64,000 nt of DNA from Enterococcus saigonensis (GTDB lineage Bacteria; Bacillota; Bacilli; Lactobacillales; Enterococcaceae), in the NCBI RefSeq assembly GCF_011397115.1, contig NZ_AP022822.1, forward strand, positions 315,001-379,000, in the 5' to 3' direction. Position numbers and translations under genes: made by a program. Within the stretch, counting starts at the first letter, position 1; every line of letters starts with the position of its first letter. Below the pieces are notes generated by a model that worked only from the letters and a program-made list of their open reading frames with translations, was not told where the DNA came from and made no database searches. Below are positions 7,832-17,075 of this stretch, in pieces.

Positions 7832-8482
7832 TTATTTCTGTTGATTTTTAAAACGCCAGATAAAGCGCTTTTCACTAAAGTAAGGATAGGTTAGGCATAG
7901 CCAGCCTAAAGCTAAACTGTACCCACCAATAATATCGCTTGGAAAATGAACACCGACATAAATTCGGCTGCTACCAATGAGGACAATTAAGAGACCAAGT
8001 AGAATTTGTAGACTAAGTAAAATCTGTTTGTTCTTCAGTAAACCTGGCAAAATAAAAATTAAAGTACCATATAAAATCATACTGGCACAAGCATGTCCAC
8101 TAGGAAAACTAAAACTATGTTCTGTCACCAAATGTTGGAGTGTTGGTCGCGCACGCTGAAAGACTAGTTTAATAAGTGGGTTAATAACACCAGCGACTAA
8201 TCCAACGTTGATCATCAGCCAGAGTGCTTCTGCGTAATACTTGCTACGATATAATAAGAATAAAAAGGCCACTGCCAAAATGATAATCGTAATAGGGTTG
8301 GCAAACTTTGTAATCCAAATAAAAAAATTATTCCAAGTAGGATAAGGGGCACGAATAAGATTGGTAATAAAAGTATCAAATCCTGTTAACCAATGGCGGT
8401 AAAATTTCACCACGTAGCCTAAAAAAACAAAAAGTAATAAGAAACAACTACTAGCAAATTGGTAATAGAGTTTATTTTTCAT
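7832..8482 (-). CDS. PAP2-family membrane phosphatase
   Basis: A 216-residue integral membrane protein with about six hydrophobic segments. All three PAP2 signature parts are present: KLVFQRARP, SFPSGHA, and SRIYVGVHFPSD, the last with the catalytic His and Asp. Members dephosphorylate undecaprenyl pyrophosphate, phosphatidylglycerol phosphate or phosphatidic acid at the membrane surface; which one cannot be told. The start is ATG 8482, after AAAGGAGACGTT. Longer readings back to 8605 cross the promoter: the sequence at 8528-8533 reads TATAAT on the minus strand with an extended TGC. First gene of the operon with the two tRNA-modification enzymes. Confidence 0.88.
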   Translation of the reverse strand: MKNKLYYQFASSCFLLLFVFLGYVVKFYRHWLTGFDTFITNLIRAPYPTWNNFFIWITKFANPITIIILAVAFLFLLYRSKYYAEALWLMINVGLVAGVINPLIKLVFQRARPTLQHLVTEHSFSFPSGHACASMILYGTLIFILPGLLKNKQILLSLQILLGLLIVLIGSSRIYVGVHFPSDIIGGYSLALGWLCLTYPYFSEKRFIWRFKNQQK

Positions 8483-8893
8483 AACGTCTCCTTTAGTAAA
8501 TCCGAATAATTGTTTGACAATGGGATTATTATAGCATGAGAAGAGGTTCCTTTCGTTTATCAAAAGGAATTTTTTCAATATTAGGATAAGGTTAGAAAAA
8601 GTCAAAAACCTTATTTTTTAACATTTTTATTAAATCACACAAAAATAGTATTAAAAAAAGAATTAATGTAATCGTTTTGCAACATTTGTTGTCTTTTTTA
8701 ATAACTATTTTCTTGACGGAATAATAAATTGAAGCTCTGATAATATAAATAATATTTGTAATAAAAATAACGAATTGAAGATAATGTTACAGCAGTTTAA
8801 CAAATTAGGGAATTAATCATTTAAAACTTTTAATAAAAAACGTTAGACTGTATACTTAAAGTTAAGAAAAGTTTAAAAAAGGAGGCGAGCAAC
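8483..8893. other. Divergent intergenic region, PAP2 operon / LysM glucosaminidase
   Basis: 411 bases, very AT-rich. On the minus strand an extended -10 (TGCTATAAT, 8528-8536) can serve the PAP2 operon. On the plus strand TTGACG at 8713-8718 with GATAAT at 8739-8744 (spacing 20, poor) and TATACT at 8851-8856 are candidate promoter parts. I see no terminator or conserved RNA. Confidence 0.45.
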
Positions 8894-10693
8894 TTGACCC
8901 AACTTGTTTCTCGTAAAGAACGACGAAAAGTAGAAAAACAAACTAAGTTTTACCGCGACGCTAAAAAAAGTGCGGCCATCGTGGGAACAACTTTAACAGC
9001 ATGCTCTGTAGTCGCACCTTTGGCAAAGCCAATGACTGCAGAGGCAACAAATACTAATCAAGCACAAATTTCAAAAAATCTAAGCCAAACAGCGATTCGT
9101 AGTAATTCAACAGCTTTAATTACAGAATTAGCAGCACATGCACAACCTGTAGCGGCGGCAAATGATTTATATGCTTCTGTCATGATTGCCCAAGCAATTG
9201 TAGAAAGTGGTTGGGGAACAAGTAGCTTATCCCGCGCACCTTATTATAATTTATTTGGTATTAAAGGTAGTTATAACGGTAAAACCGTTTATATGAATAC
9301 CTTAGAATATTTAAATGGAAAATGGGTAACCATGAAAGAACCTTTCCGCGATTATCCTTCTTATAAAGAATCTTTTGCCGATAATGCAGCGACTTTACGC
9401 AATGTTTATATTGGTGGTCAATATTATTATCGTGGGGCTTGGAAAAGTAATACGCGTTCTTACCGAGATGCAACGGCGTGGCTGACAGGTCGTTATGCAA
9501 CAGCACCAAACTATGCTTCAGCTTTAAATAATGTGATTGAAAGTTATGGATTAACTCGCTATGATACACCCGCTAGTGGCAATGCTGGTGGCGGCGCGTG
9601 GAGTAACGGTGCTGGGTCAACGAATAATAGCTCTAGTGGTTCTTCCAGCGCAAGTACAAGCCAATATTATACGGTACAAAGTGGTGATTCAGTTTGGGGA
9701 ATTTCCAATAAATATGGAATCAGTATGAATGAGTTGATCAGCTGGAATAATATCAAGAATAATTTTATCTATCCGGGTCAACGTTTAGTAGTGAAAAAAG
9801 GAACTACAGGGTCTACCACACCTAAACCAACGCCAAGTAAACCGGCACAAAATACGAATAAGCCGAGTGGGAATACAGCAAATTCCGGTGCAACGCAATA
9901 TTATACGGTACAAAGTGGTGATTCAGTTTGGGGAATTTCCAATAAATATGGGATTAGTATGAACAGTTTAGTTAGCTGGAATAACATTAAAAACAACTTT
10001 ATTTATCCTGGCCAACGTCTAGTGGTGAAAAAAGGAGCTTCCGGTTCTTCTACAACAAACCAAACGCCAAGTAAACCGACACAAAATACGAATAAGCCAA
10101 GCACAAATAATAGTAACGCGAAAACCTACTACACAGTTCAAAGTGGCGATTCGGTATGGAGTGTAGCTAATAGATATAACATCAGCATGAATACACTAGT
10201 TACCTGGAATAATATTAAGAATAATTTTATCTATCCAGGGCAACGTTTAGTGGTGCGCAATGGTTCTGCTAGTACAGGCAATAATAAGCCGGCACAAAAT
10301 ACGACAGTCACTAAGCCAAATAGCAACACAAATACAAGTAGTACAGTAAATAGTAGTCAAAATCAATACTATACAATTCAAAGTGGTGATTCTGTTTGGG
10401 CTGTTGCCAACAAATATAAAATTTCAATGGAGCAATTCCGCCAATGGAACAATATTAAAAATGATTTTATTTACCCTGGTCAAAAGGTTATTGTTAAAAA
10501 AGGCAGCAACACACAAAAGGCTCAATCACTGCAAACAGGTAGTCAAACAAGCACGAAAACCTATAAAGTACAAAGTGGGGACTCCGTGTGGGGAATTGCT
10601 GACAAATTTGGAATAACGATGGATAAATTAATTCAGCTAAATAAAATCCAAAATAACTTCATTTATCCTGGTCAGATACTCAAATTAAAATAA
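8894..10693 (+). CDS. Secreted N-acetylglucosaminidase (GH73) with five LysM domains, peptidoglycan hydrolase
   Basis: A 599-residue autolysin of the enterococcal Mur2/AtlA type. It has a basic N-terminus and a hydrophobic export signal (about 28-50) ending near AEA. The GH73 domain (about 70-225) has the catalytic Glu in QAIVESGWG and the family motif YYNLFGIKG. Five LysM repeats bind peptidoglycan glycan: about 258-302, 336-380, 412-456, 492-537 and 556-599, joined by Ser/Thr/Asn/Pro-rich linkers. The start is TTG 8894, 8 bases after AAAGGAGG; no better ATG exists. The repeats follow without a sortase motif, so the protein is held non-covalently. Role: septum cleavage and wall turnover, inferred from family. 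Confidence 0.93.
   Translation: MTQLVSRKERRKVEKQTKFYRDAKKSAAIVGTTLTACSVVAPLAKPMTAEATNTNQAQISKNLSQTAIRSNSTALITELAAHAQPVAAANDLYASVMIAQAIVESGWGTSSLSRAPYYNLFGIKGSYNGKTVYMNTLEYLNGKWVTMKEPFRDYPSYKESFADNAATLRNVYIGGQYYYRGAWKSNTRSYRDATAWLTGRYATAPNYASALNNVIESYGLTRYDTPASGNAGGGAWSNGAGSTNNSSSGSSSASTSQYYTVQSGDSVWGISNKYGISMNELISWNNIKNNFIYPGQRLVVKKGTTGSTTPKPTPSKPAQNTNKPSGNTANSGATQYYTVQSGDSVWGISNKYGISMNSLVSWNNIKNNFIYPGQRLVVKKGASGSSTTNQTPSKPTQNTNKPSTNNSNAKTYYTVQSGDSVWSVANRYNISMNTLVTWNNIKNNFIYPGQRLVVRNGSASTGNNKPAQNTTVTKPNSNTNTSSTVNSSQNQYYTIQSGDSVWAVANKYKISMEQFRQWNNIKNDFIYPGQKVIVKKGSNTQKAQSLQTGSQTSTKTYKVQSGDSVWGIADKFGITMDKLIQLNKIQNNFIYPGQILKLK
9662..10263 (+). repeat. Tandem LysM-linker DNA repeats
   Basis: The first 56 bases of LysM 1 (9662-9717) and LysM 2 (9896-9951) are identical. 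The following linkers around 9835-9875 and 10069-10105 also agree almost base for base. LysM 3 to 5 are more diverged. This suggests recent internal duplication or conversion, so repeat number may vary between strains. Confidence 0.8.
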
Positions 10694-10744
10694 TATTTGA
10701 ATTTTAAGATGTTCTTTGTTAGTATAACTAACAAGTAGAAAATT

Positions 10745-10976
10745 ACGCTGTGAGAAGGAATAGTAAAAAGCAAATCGTTTTAGAGAGCACATGGTTGGTG
10801 AAAATGTGTACGAACTCTTTTGAACTCGCCTTTTAGCGTTAGCAGTTGAACCAAGTAGGCTGTTACGGTGACGATCGTTACAACGTTTGAGGCTTATCTT
10901 TTAGATAAGCAAAAATTAGGTGGTACCACGTAGATTACGTCCTATAAAAAGCATGGCTTTTTATAGGATTTTTTTT
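10745..10976 (+). promoter_or_regulatory. T-box leader of leuS (tRNA-Leu sensing)
   Basis: The leader has the diagnostic T-box AGGTGGTACCACG at 10918-10930, stem-I type sequence from about 10745, and the terminator CCTATAAAAAGC/GCTTTTTATAGG plus a T run at 10941-10976. Two GAACTC motifs (10812-10817, 10822-10827) fit the Leu specifier CUC; the second, with CTC at 10825-10827, is my preferred specifier. Uncharged tRNA-Leu pairs with specifier and T-box, forming the antiterminator and switching leuS on. A TATAAC at 10723-10728 may be the -10. Confidence 0.92.
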
Positions 10977-11024
10977 ATACGACTGATTATCAGTCAATTA
11001 ACTTTTATTTAGGAGGATTTAGCA

Positions 11025-13436
11025 GTGTACGATCATAAGCAAATCGAAAAAAAATGGCAAAAGTATTGGGCGAAACATAATACCTTTAATACCCATGACA
11101 AAACCGATCAACCAAAATTTTACGCCTTGGATATGTTTCCCTATCCTTCTGGGCAAGGACTACATGTAGGGCATCCTGAGGGTTATACTGCGACAGATAT
11201 TTTGTCACGCATGAAACGATCACAAGGATATAGCGTATTGCACCCTATGGGATGGGATGCTTTTGGGTTACCCGCTGAACAATATGCTTTAGATACGGGG
11301 AATGATCCGGCTGAATTTACCAAGAAAAATATTGAAACTTTCAAACGTCAAATTAATTCATTAGGTTTTAGTTATGACTGGAATCGTGAAATTAATACGA
11401 CAGATCCAGAATATTACAAATGGACACAATGGATTTTTACCAAACTATACGAAAAAGGCTTGGCTTATGAAGCCGAAGTAGCTGTTAACTGGGTTCCAGA
11501 GTTGGGAACCGTGATTTCAAATGAAGAGGTTATCGACGGTAAGAGTGAACGAGGAGGATATGATGTTGTAAGACGCCCCATGCGTCAATGGATGTTAAAA
11601 ATTACAGCTTATGCCGATCGCCTATTAGATGACCTTGATTTGGTGGATTGGCCCGAAAGCATTAAAGAAATGCAGCGAAATTGGATTGGCCGCTCAGTAG
11701 GGGCAAATGTTACCTTCAAAATTGCGGATACAGATGAAGAATTTACAGTTTTTACGACTAGACCTGATACGTTGTTTGGTGCGACCTATGCTGTTTTGGC
11801 ACCAGAACTTGCTTTAGTGGAAAAAATTACTATGCCAGAACAAAAAGAAGCTGTGGCAGCTTATATTGCGCAAGCAGCGAAAAAATCCGAGTTAGCACGG
11901 ACAGACTTAGCAAAAGAAAAAACGGGTGTCTTCACGGGAGCGTATGCTATTAATCCTGTTAATGGTAAAAAAATTCCAATTTGGATTGCCGATTATGTAC
12001 TTTCAAGTTATGGAACTGGGGCAATTATGGCCGTTCCTGCTCATGATGAACGCGATTATGAATTTGCCAAAACATTTGATTTGGATATCGTTCCTGTTTT
12101 AGCCGGTGGTGACGTAACAAAAGAAGCCTTTACGGGTGATGGTCCACATATTAATTCTGAATTTTTAGATGGTTTAAACAAAGAAGAAGCCATTGAAAAA
12201 ATGAATGCGTGGTTAGAAGAAAATGGTGTTGGGAAAAAAGAAGTCAGCTACCGTCTACGTGACTGGTTGTTCTCTCGCCAACGTTATTGGGGTGAACCAA
12301 TTCCAATTATTCACTGGGAAGATGGGACAACGACGACTGTGCCAAAAGAAGAGTTGCCATTGCGTTTGCCTGTGACAAAAAATATTAAACCAAGTGGGAC
12401 TGGTGAATCTCCTTTAGCCAATATTGAAGATTGGATTAATGTTACCGATGAGAAAACAGGTAAAAAAGGACGTCGTGAAACCAATACAATGCCGCAATGG
12501 GCGGGTAGTTCTTGGTATCATTTACGTTATATTGATCCTCATAATAAAACAGCTTTAGCAGACTATGATAAATTAGAACGGTGGTTACCTGTAGATATTT
12601 ATATCGGTGGTGCTGAACATGCTGTTTTACATTTATTATATGCGCGTTTTTGGCATAAATTCTTATATGATATCGGTGTCGTACCAACTAAAGAACCATA
12701 CCAAAAACTATTTAACCAAGGGATGATTCTGGGAGAAAACAATGAAAAAATGTCGAAATCTCGCGGTAACGTAGTTAATCCAGATGATGTCGTAGAAAAA
12801 TACGGTGCTGATACATTGCGGATGTATGAAATGTTTATGGGACCTTTGGATGCATCAATTGCTTGGAGTGAAAATGGTCTAGAAGGTAGTCGTAAATTCT
12901 TAGAACGGGTATGGCGTTTAATCGTAGATGAAGATGGCAAAATGCGTGATCGAATCACGACGATTAACGATGGAAAATTAACGAAAGTTTACCATCAAAC
13001 TGTTAAAAAAGTTACCGACGATTACGAAAATATGCATTTTAATACGGCGATTTCGCAATTAATGGTTTTCATTAATGAAGCGTATAAAGCCGACGCCCTA
13101 CCTTATGAATACATTGAAGGATTTGTACAATTACTAGCGCCGATTGCGCCACATATTGGGGAAGAGTTGTGGGCAGTTTTAGGGAATGAGGATGGCATTT
13201 CTTATGTTCCTTGGCCAACTTATGATGAAGCGCAATTAGTGGAAGATGAAATTGAAGTAGTGTTCCAAGTTAACGGTAAAGTACGCAGTAAAGCGCAAGT
13301 AGCACGCGACATTGCAAAAGACGAACTGGAAAAAATTGCGTTAGCAGATACGACCATTCAAGAACATCTTGCCGGTAAAACAGTTCGTAAAGTAATCGCA
13401 GTACCAAATAAATTGGTTAATATTGTTGCCAATTAA
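11025..13436 (+). CDS. leuS: Leucyl-tRNA synthetase
   Basis: Class Ia synthetase that charges tRNA-Leu, of the standard bacterial length (803 residues). The HIGH-type signature PYPSGQGLHVGH is at 39-50, the CP1 editing domain (about 220-410) contains TTRPDTLFGATY, and KMSKS is near 575. A C-terminal anticodon-binding region ends the protein. ATG 11025 follows AGGAGG. Monocistronic and controlled by the T-box leader directly upstream. Its substrate tRNA-Leu(TAA) is encoded at 62-147. Confidence 0.98.
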   Translation: MYDHKQIEKKWQKYWAKHNTFNTHDKTDQPKFYALDMFPYPSGQGLHVGHPEGYTATDILSRMKRSQGYSVLHPMGWDAFGLPAEQYALDTGNDPAEFTKKNIETFKRQINSLGFSYDWNREINTTDPEYYKWTQWIFTKLYEKGLAYEAEVAVNWVPELGTVISNEEVIDGKSERGGYDVVRRPMRQWMLKITAYADRLLDDLDLVDWPESIKEMQRNWIGRSVGANVTFKIADTDEEFTVFTTRPDTLFGATYAVLAPELALVEKITMPEQKEAVAAYIAQAAKKSELARTDLAKEKTGVFTGAYAINPVNGKKIPIWIADYVLSSYGTGAIMAVPAHDERDYEFAKTFDLDIVPVLAGGDVTKEAFTGDGPHINSEFLDGLNKEEAIEKMNAWLEENGVGKKEVSYRLRDWLFSRQRYWGEPIPIIHWEDGTTTTVPKEELPLRLPVTKNIKPSGTGESPLANIEDWINVTDEKTGKKGRRETNTMPQWAGSSWYHLRYIDPHNKTALADYDKLERWLPVDIYIGGAEHAVLHLLYARFWHKFLYDIGVVPTKEPYQKLFNQGMILGENNEKMSKSRGNVVNPDDVVEKYGADTLRMYEMFMGPLDASIAWSENGLEGSRKFLERVWRLIVDEDGKMRDRITTINDGKLTKVYHQTVKKVTDDYENMHFNTAISQLMVFINEAYKADALPYEYIEGFVQLLAPIAPHIGEELWAVLGNEDGISYVPWPTYDEAQLVEDEIEVVFQVNGKVRSKAQVARDIAKDELEKIALADTTIQEHLAGKTVRKVIAVPNKLVNIVAN

Positions 13437-13497
13437 GCATTCACTCACAAAAAACTAAGGGACTTTTTTGGTAGCCCATAATGATTTTAGAAAAATA

Positions 13498-13556
13498 AAA
13501 ACTCCTTTTGGGGGAAGCAGCCAATCAGCATGCTTTGCCTCAAAAGGAGTTTTTTA
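13498..13556. terminator. leuS terminator, probably bidirectional
   Basis: Outer stem ACTCCTTTTG/CAAAAGGAGT with an inner GC-rich stem (GGGGAAGCA/TGCTTTGCC), flanked by A and T runs. It lies between leuS and the convergent small gene at 13632. Confidence 0.85.
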
Positions 13557-13631
13557 TTTATTTTAGTGACGATTATAAAAACTACTTCAAATACTTATTG
13601 GCGCAAAATATCAATTAGGTTTTATCTAAAC

Positions 13632-13946
13632 TTATTGCAAAGTGTGATTTAAAAATTGTTCAAGATGTTTTTGGAAAAGGTGAGGATCCTTTGCATTTTG
13701 TTGCTGTTCATTTAACAAATTTACAACATTTATCGTTTGTTTGGCCGGATGGCTTAAGCCGACAGCGGGATTTAAGACATAGCGAACGTTTTGGACGCGG
13801 GCTTTTAGGCTCTTTTCAGTTGTGCCTAACTGTGTGGCAAGGCTTTTATAAGTTGTAAAAACTAAACCAGAAAAACCAAATTGATTTAAATAGTAAGCTA
13901 AAATATCTCCTTCAATTTTCCATGAATAGTTACTTTTTTTAGTCAT
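13632..13946 (-). CDS. Small hypothetical protein (104 aa)
   Basis: Not recognised. It has a strong ribosome-binding site (AAAGGAGGAATTAGT before ATG) and an uninterrupted basic 104-residue product without signal peptide or membrane segment. Residues about 32-55 (TYKSLATQLGTTEKSLKARV) look like a helix-turn-helix, so DNA binding is possible. The segment after it, with VRYVLNP, could be a short wing or linker. It is monocistronic, convergent with leuS and divergent from the Asp-box gene. A regulator is the best guess, but nothing here shows a target. Confidence 0.65.
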   Translation of the reverse strand: MTKKSNYSWKIEGDILAYYLNQFGFSGLVFTTYKSLATQLGTTEKSLKARVQNVRYVLNPAVGLSHPAKQTINVVNLLNEQQQNAKDPHLFQKHLEQFLNHTLQ

Positions 13947-14170
13947 ACTAATTCCTCCTTTTTTAAAAAACTAATCAAATTACTAACTGTATTTTACAGT
14001 GTTTATATTACTATATAAGCATTTTTATGTCAATTTATTTATTTTAAAACTAACTTATTTTTTGAAGAGGAGATTGAAGGAATTAGTTTTGTTTTTTTAT
14101 TTTTTCATTAAATTACTATTATTTTTTGTTATTTTCTTGCATAATAAAGAAAATTTCAGAGGAGTGGGAA

Positions 14171-15703
14171 ATGGATAAAGAACTATTAATGATTGATTTA
14201 TTAGGTGGCAAAAAGATCATTACAGCCGTGTTTTTGCCACTCTATCGGCAACGTTTACGCTTGAGTATTAGTCTATCATTATTTAGTGCTGGCTTTTTTT
14301 TAGGATTGAATACTCTAGTTTATCGTTATTTGATGGCGAGGGTTCAGACAACTTCTGCTGCTCAGAAAATTGTTGGCCTACATTATTTTGCCCTGATTTT
14401 TGGTGGTATCATCATTACACTTTGTCTTATTCAGTGTGTCTTTGTACTTGTACATCTATTTTTACTGAAAAGAAATTTCCAAGGTTGGTTAACCCGAATT
14501 TTGCAGAAGTTTTCTGGTTTTTCTAAAGTAGTAGAAGATGAAGAATACTATTTTATTAAACGCAAGCAAAAAGAAGTAAGACTAGCTAAAAAAGATTGCT
14601 TGGTCTTAACCGAGCGCATTAACGGCGATAAGTTAATGATTGGCGTAGAGAAATTGGATTTGGGTGTCACACGGGGATTCATTTTTCTTAGAACTACTAA
14701 AATAGATTTTCGCAAGTTACCTAACGTACAGACAGATAAACACAAAAGTACAGGTAAATTGGCAATTTTTCTTGGTCTTTTTTGTTTGTTGCTAGGAAGT
14801 TTTCTTTACCTTTTTACAAAAACGGAAATAAAAGAGAATACTTCGACTGCCGCAGTTCATATGTCAGAAGAAGTCAAAATCACCACATCAGGATTATTAA
14901 AACAACAAGGAGCTACACCGAATAAAGTTGCGCAAAAAGAAAATGAACTTTATGTAGCAAATACGCATGAGTTGTTTCAAACGACAGATCGCGGTCAGCA
15001 TTGGCAATTTGTACCTTTAAAAGCGGAGTGGCTAAGAGGTGGCAGTTATACGTTAACAAGTGGAGAAATTCCTTTTGGTTATTGGATGGATTACACATAT
15101 CAAGTGGGGAAAGATTTTTCTTGGTATCTTTATACCACGGGTTTTGGCGACTATTTAGACGTATACTTACTTTTTTCAAGTGACAATGGGGTAACGTGGC
15201 AAAAAAGCCAAGTCGGAGAAAAAGTGCGGAATTTGCGTTATCGTAAAGTACAATTTTTTGAAAATGGAACGGGGATTGCAGCAATTTCACAAACGACAGC
15301 AATGTCGGGCAGTGAGCAGGTCTGTCTATTTACCACCCAAAATCATGGTCAAGATTGGTATCCGGTGGGGAATACCACGATTAATGCCCCTATTCAAAAT
15401 ATTAGTTTTATCGATGCTTCAATGGGGTTTATTAGTACCAGAGAGGGAATCTTCTATACTCAAAATGGGGGACGTTCTTACCATGAAGCACTTGTCAATG
15501 TACCAGCGGATTATCTGTTAGGGGGCCTAGATCTTTTTCAGTCACCTAATGAAGTCACGCAGCCTAATAGTACTACTTTAGAAGCGAAGTTTTATCTAAC
15601 CAAAAAAGATGGCCATATGTACGCTTGTTTGTATCGTTCTTATGATGGCGGCCAAACATGGGCTTTTGTACGCCAACTTTCAGAAGTGACCTCTGCAGAT
15701 TAA
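14171..15703 (+). CDS. Membrane-anchored Asp-box (BNR-type) beta-propeller protein
   Basis: A 510-residue protein. Residues about 30-55 and 75-105 are hydrophobic segments, a cytosolic basic domain follows (about 110-200), and a third membrane segment lies near 205-225. The rest is predicted outside. It contains repeated Asp-box motifs (S/T-x-D-x-G-x-x-W): TTDRGQHW, SSDNGVTW, TQNHGQDWY, TQNGGRSY and SYDGGQTW. Asp-boxes mark propellers such as sialidases, YCF48 and VPS10 domains. The sialidase arginine triad and nucleophile are not evident, so a binding or scaffold role is more likely. The start is ATG 14171, 7 bases after GAGGAG. Transcribed alone with a terminator at 15731. Confidence 0.72.
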   Translation: MDKELLMIDLLGGKKIITAVFLPLYRQRLRLSISLSLFSAGFFLGLNTLVYRYLMARVQTTSAAQKIVGLHYFALIFGGIIITLCLIQCVFVLVHLFLLKRNFQGWLTRILQKFSGFSKVVEDEEYYFIKRKQKEVRLAKKDCLVLTERINGDKLMIGVEKLDLGVTRGFIFLRTTKIDFRKLPNVQTDKHKSTGKLAIFLGLFCLLLGSFLYLFTKTEIKENTSTAAVHMSEEVKITTSGLLKQQGATPNKVAQKENELYVANTHELFQTTDRGQHWQFVPLKAEWLRGGSYTLTSGEIPFGYWMDYTYQVGKDFSWYLYTTGFGDYLDVYLLFSSDNGVTWQKSQVGEKVRNLRYRKVQFFENGTGIAAISQTTAMSGSEQVCLFTTQNHGQDWYPVGNTTINAPIQNISFIDASMGFISTREGIFYTQNGGRSYHEALVNVPADYLLGGLDLFQSPNEVTQPNSTTLEAKFYLTKKDGHMYACLYRSYDGGQTWAFVRQLSEVTSAD

Positions 15704-15730
15704 GCGTTAATTTTTAGTCTAAAATTAAAA

Positions 15731-15772
15731 GCAAAACACGAGTAAAAAGTGCAGTCGTGTTTTGCTTTTTTT
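15731..15772 (+). terminator. Terminator after the Asp-box gene
   Basis: 11-bp stem GCAAAACACGA/TCGTGTTTTGC followed by a T7 run. Confidence 0.88.
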
Positions 15773-15773
15773 G

Positions 15774-16013
15774 TTAATATTTGCCATCTGAACTGCGCTG
15801 ATAGTGCTGATTTTCTTTGATGGGTAAATGAATAATCGCTTCATCAGGTGCGGTGACAATCAGACGGGTTTTACCTGTTGGATTTTGTTCTAAAGTTACT
15901 AAAAGGTCATCATCAAGGGGAAAACCGGCTGCTTTTAACATTTTTTCAGGAATTAAAAGACCAAAATTTTTATCCCAATGCACAATTTTTGATTTGCATT
16001 CTTCAATTTTCAT
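15774..16013 (-). CDS. MazE/AbrB-like swapped-hairpin protein, orphan
   Basis: A 79-residue protein whose first half (KIVHWDKNFGLLIPEKMLKAAG, then DDDLLVTLEQ) has the pattern of MazE/AbrB/SpoVT DNA-binding domains: a strand ending in x-GL-x-IP, a helix and two strands. GAGGTG stands 7 bases before ATG 16013. It follows the SASA esterase gene by 19 bases and is probably cotranscribed. No toxin-like ORF is adjacent on either side, so an antitoxin role is unsupported. A local transcription factor or remnant of a lost pair remains possible. Confidence 0.6.
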   Translation of the reverse strand: MKIEECKSKIVHWDKNFGLLIPEKMLKAAGFPLDDDLLVTLEQNPTGKTRLIVTAPDEAIIHLPIKENQHYQRSSDGKY

Positions 16014-16032
16014 TTTTTCACCTCATTTAGAT

Positions 16033-16893
16033 TTAAAGCATTTGTGAATTTAAAACATATGCTGCTAAATTTAGGCCCGCTTGATCGCCACATAAATTAT
16101 AACCAGTTTGAGTGTAGTGATAACCGTCTTTCATTAAGTCTAACTCTGACATCCATTCAAAAGCATTGGCAATCAAAACGACTTGCTTTGCTTGGGCCAA
16201 TTCTCTTTGGGCGCGAATAATTTTTTGAAATTTTTCAGGGTCATCCTTCTTATTGCCAATTTGAATGAGAAAAGTTTGCGTGATCCCAGCTTTAGACAAG
16301 ACATCTTGCAGTGCAGTAAAATGCATTTTATATTCATGACTGCTCATGCCGTGATCGCCGTCAGTTTCTCCTTGGCACCAAATCAAAAAACGATTTTTAA
16401 TGGGAATATTTTGTGCGCTTAAAAAGTTTTCAGCTCGATTTAAACGTTCTAAAATATCCGAACAATAAGCAGTACCTGGTTGCCATTCTAGAATGCTACT
16501 ACCGCCTTTTGATGCTGAAACACCGACTACCATGCGCCGGGTACAATCGTAATAAGCGTTGACGAGGCTACTAACTAGCGAGCCAGTCTTTTTATTTTCA
16601 TCATTAATACCAGTAGCATTATCTTCAGTTTTGCCAAAGGGTTCTTGTAAATGAAAAAGTTTGGTGGGCTGACTTACAGCGCGAAATTCGTAGCCTTCTT
16701 TAACGTAAGGAGCTAAATGAGCTGTACCACGACCTGCCATATTACTTTGACCGGCAAAAAGAATTAAATCGACGCCATCTTCATCAGGTTCTAAAGGTTG
16801 AGGGTACTGGGCTTTTAAGGCCGCTCTTTCGTTTTCTAATAAGCCTCGAAATTCGGTAATAGCAGTAGGGCGGTGCACAGTTAAATTTTGCAA
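16033..16893 (-). CDS. SASA-family carbohydrate acetylesterase (sialate O-acetylesterase-like)
   Basis: A 286-residue SGNH-type esterase. The nucleophile block is LFAGQSNMAGRG (Ser near residue 52), the oxyanion block WCQGETDG is near 180, and the catalytic Asp/His block KDGYHYTQTGY lies near the C-terminus. Members remove acetyl groups from sialic acids, xylan or other glycans. There is no signal peptide, so it acts inside the cell, perhaps on imported sugars. The start is taken as TTG 16893, 8 bases after AGGAG; GTG 16902 would overlap the ribosome-binding site. No sialic-acid catabolic genes lie nearby. Confidence 0.8.
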   Translation of the reverse strand: MQNLTVHRPTAITEFRGLLENERAALKAQYPQPLEPDEDGVDLILFAGQSNMAGRGTAHLAPYVKEGYEFRAVSQPTKLFHLQEPFGKTEDNATGINDENKKTGSLVSSLVNAYYDCTRRMVVGVSASKGGSSILEWQPGTAYCSDILERLNRAENFLSAQNIPIKNRFLIWCQGETDGDHGMSSHEYKMHFTALQDVLSKAGITQTFLIQIGNKKDDPEKFQKIIRAQRELAQAKQVVLIANAFEWMSELDLMKDGYHYTQTGYNLCGDQAGLNLAAYVLNSQML

Positions 16894-16986
16894 GAAAATC
16901 ACTCCTAATTTATGTGAGTTACTACCTAAATGGTACCGCAGATTAAAAGCGCTGACAAAGTTTAAAGCATCATTTGTGGTAAAATA

Positions 16987-17036
16987 AAAAACTTACTCAA
17001 AGTAGTCGCAAGTTACGATCCTTTGAATAAGTTTTT
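16987..17036 (-). terminator. murE terminator
   Basis: Read on the minus strand, a stem of about 13 bp (AACTTATTCAAAG with CTTTGAGTAAGTT, minor mismatch) is followed by TTTTTTATTTT. Confidence 0.75.
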
Positions 17037-17075
17037 TGCCGATTGAAAGAAAGTCGCTGCAAATAATGGATTTTG

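Noticed and set aside
9662..10690. Possible CRISPR or satellite array
   Set aside because: The repeats are in-frame LysM domains and linkers of one secreted protein, with unequal spacing.
14171..15703. Active sialidase
   Set aside because: Asp-boxes alone do not make a sialidase; I could not place the Arg triad, the Tyr/Glu pair or a FRIP motif.
15774..16013. Toxin-antitoxin module
   Set aside because: Only the antitoxin-like fold is present; neighbours are a SASA esterase and an Asp-box protein.
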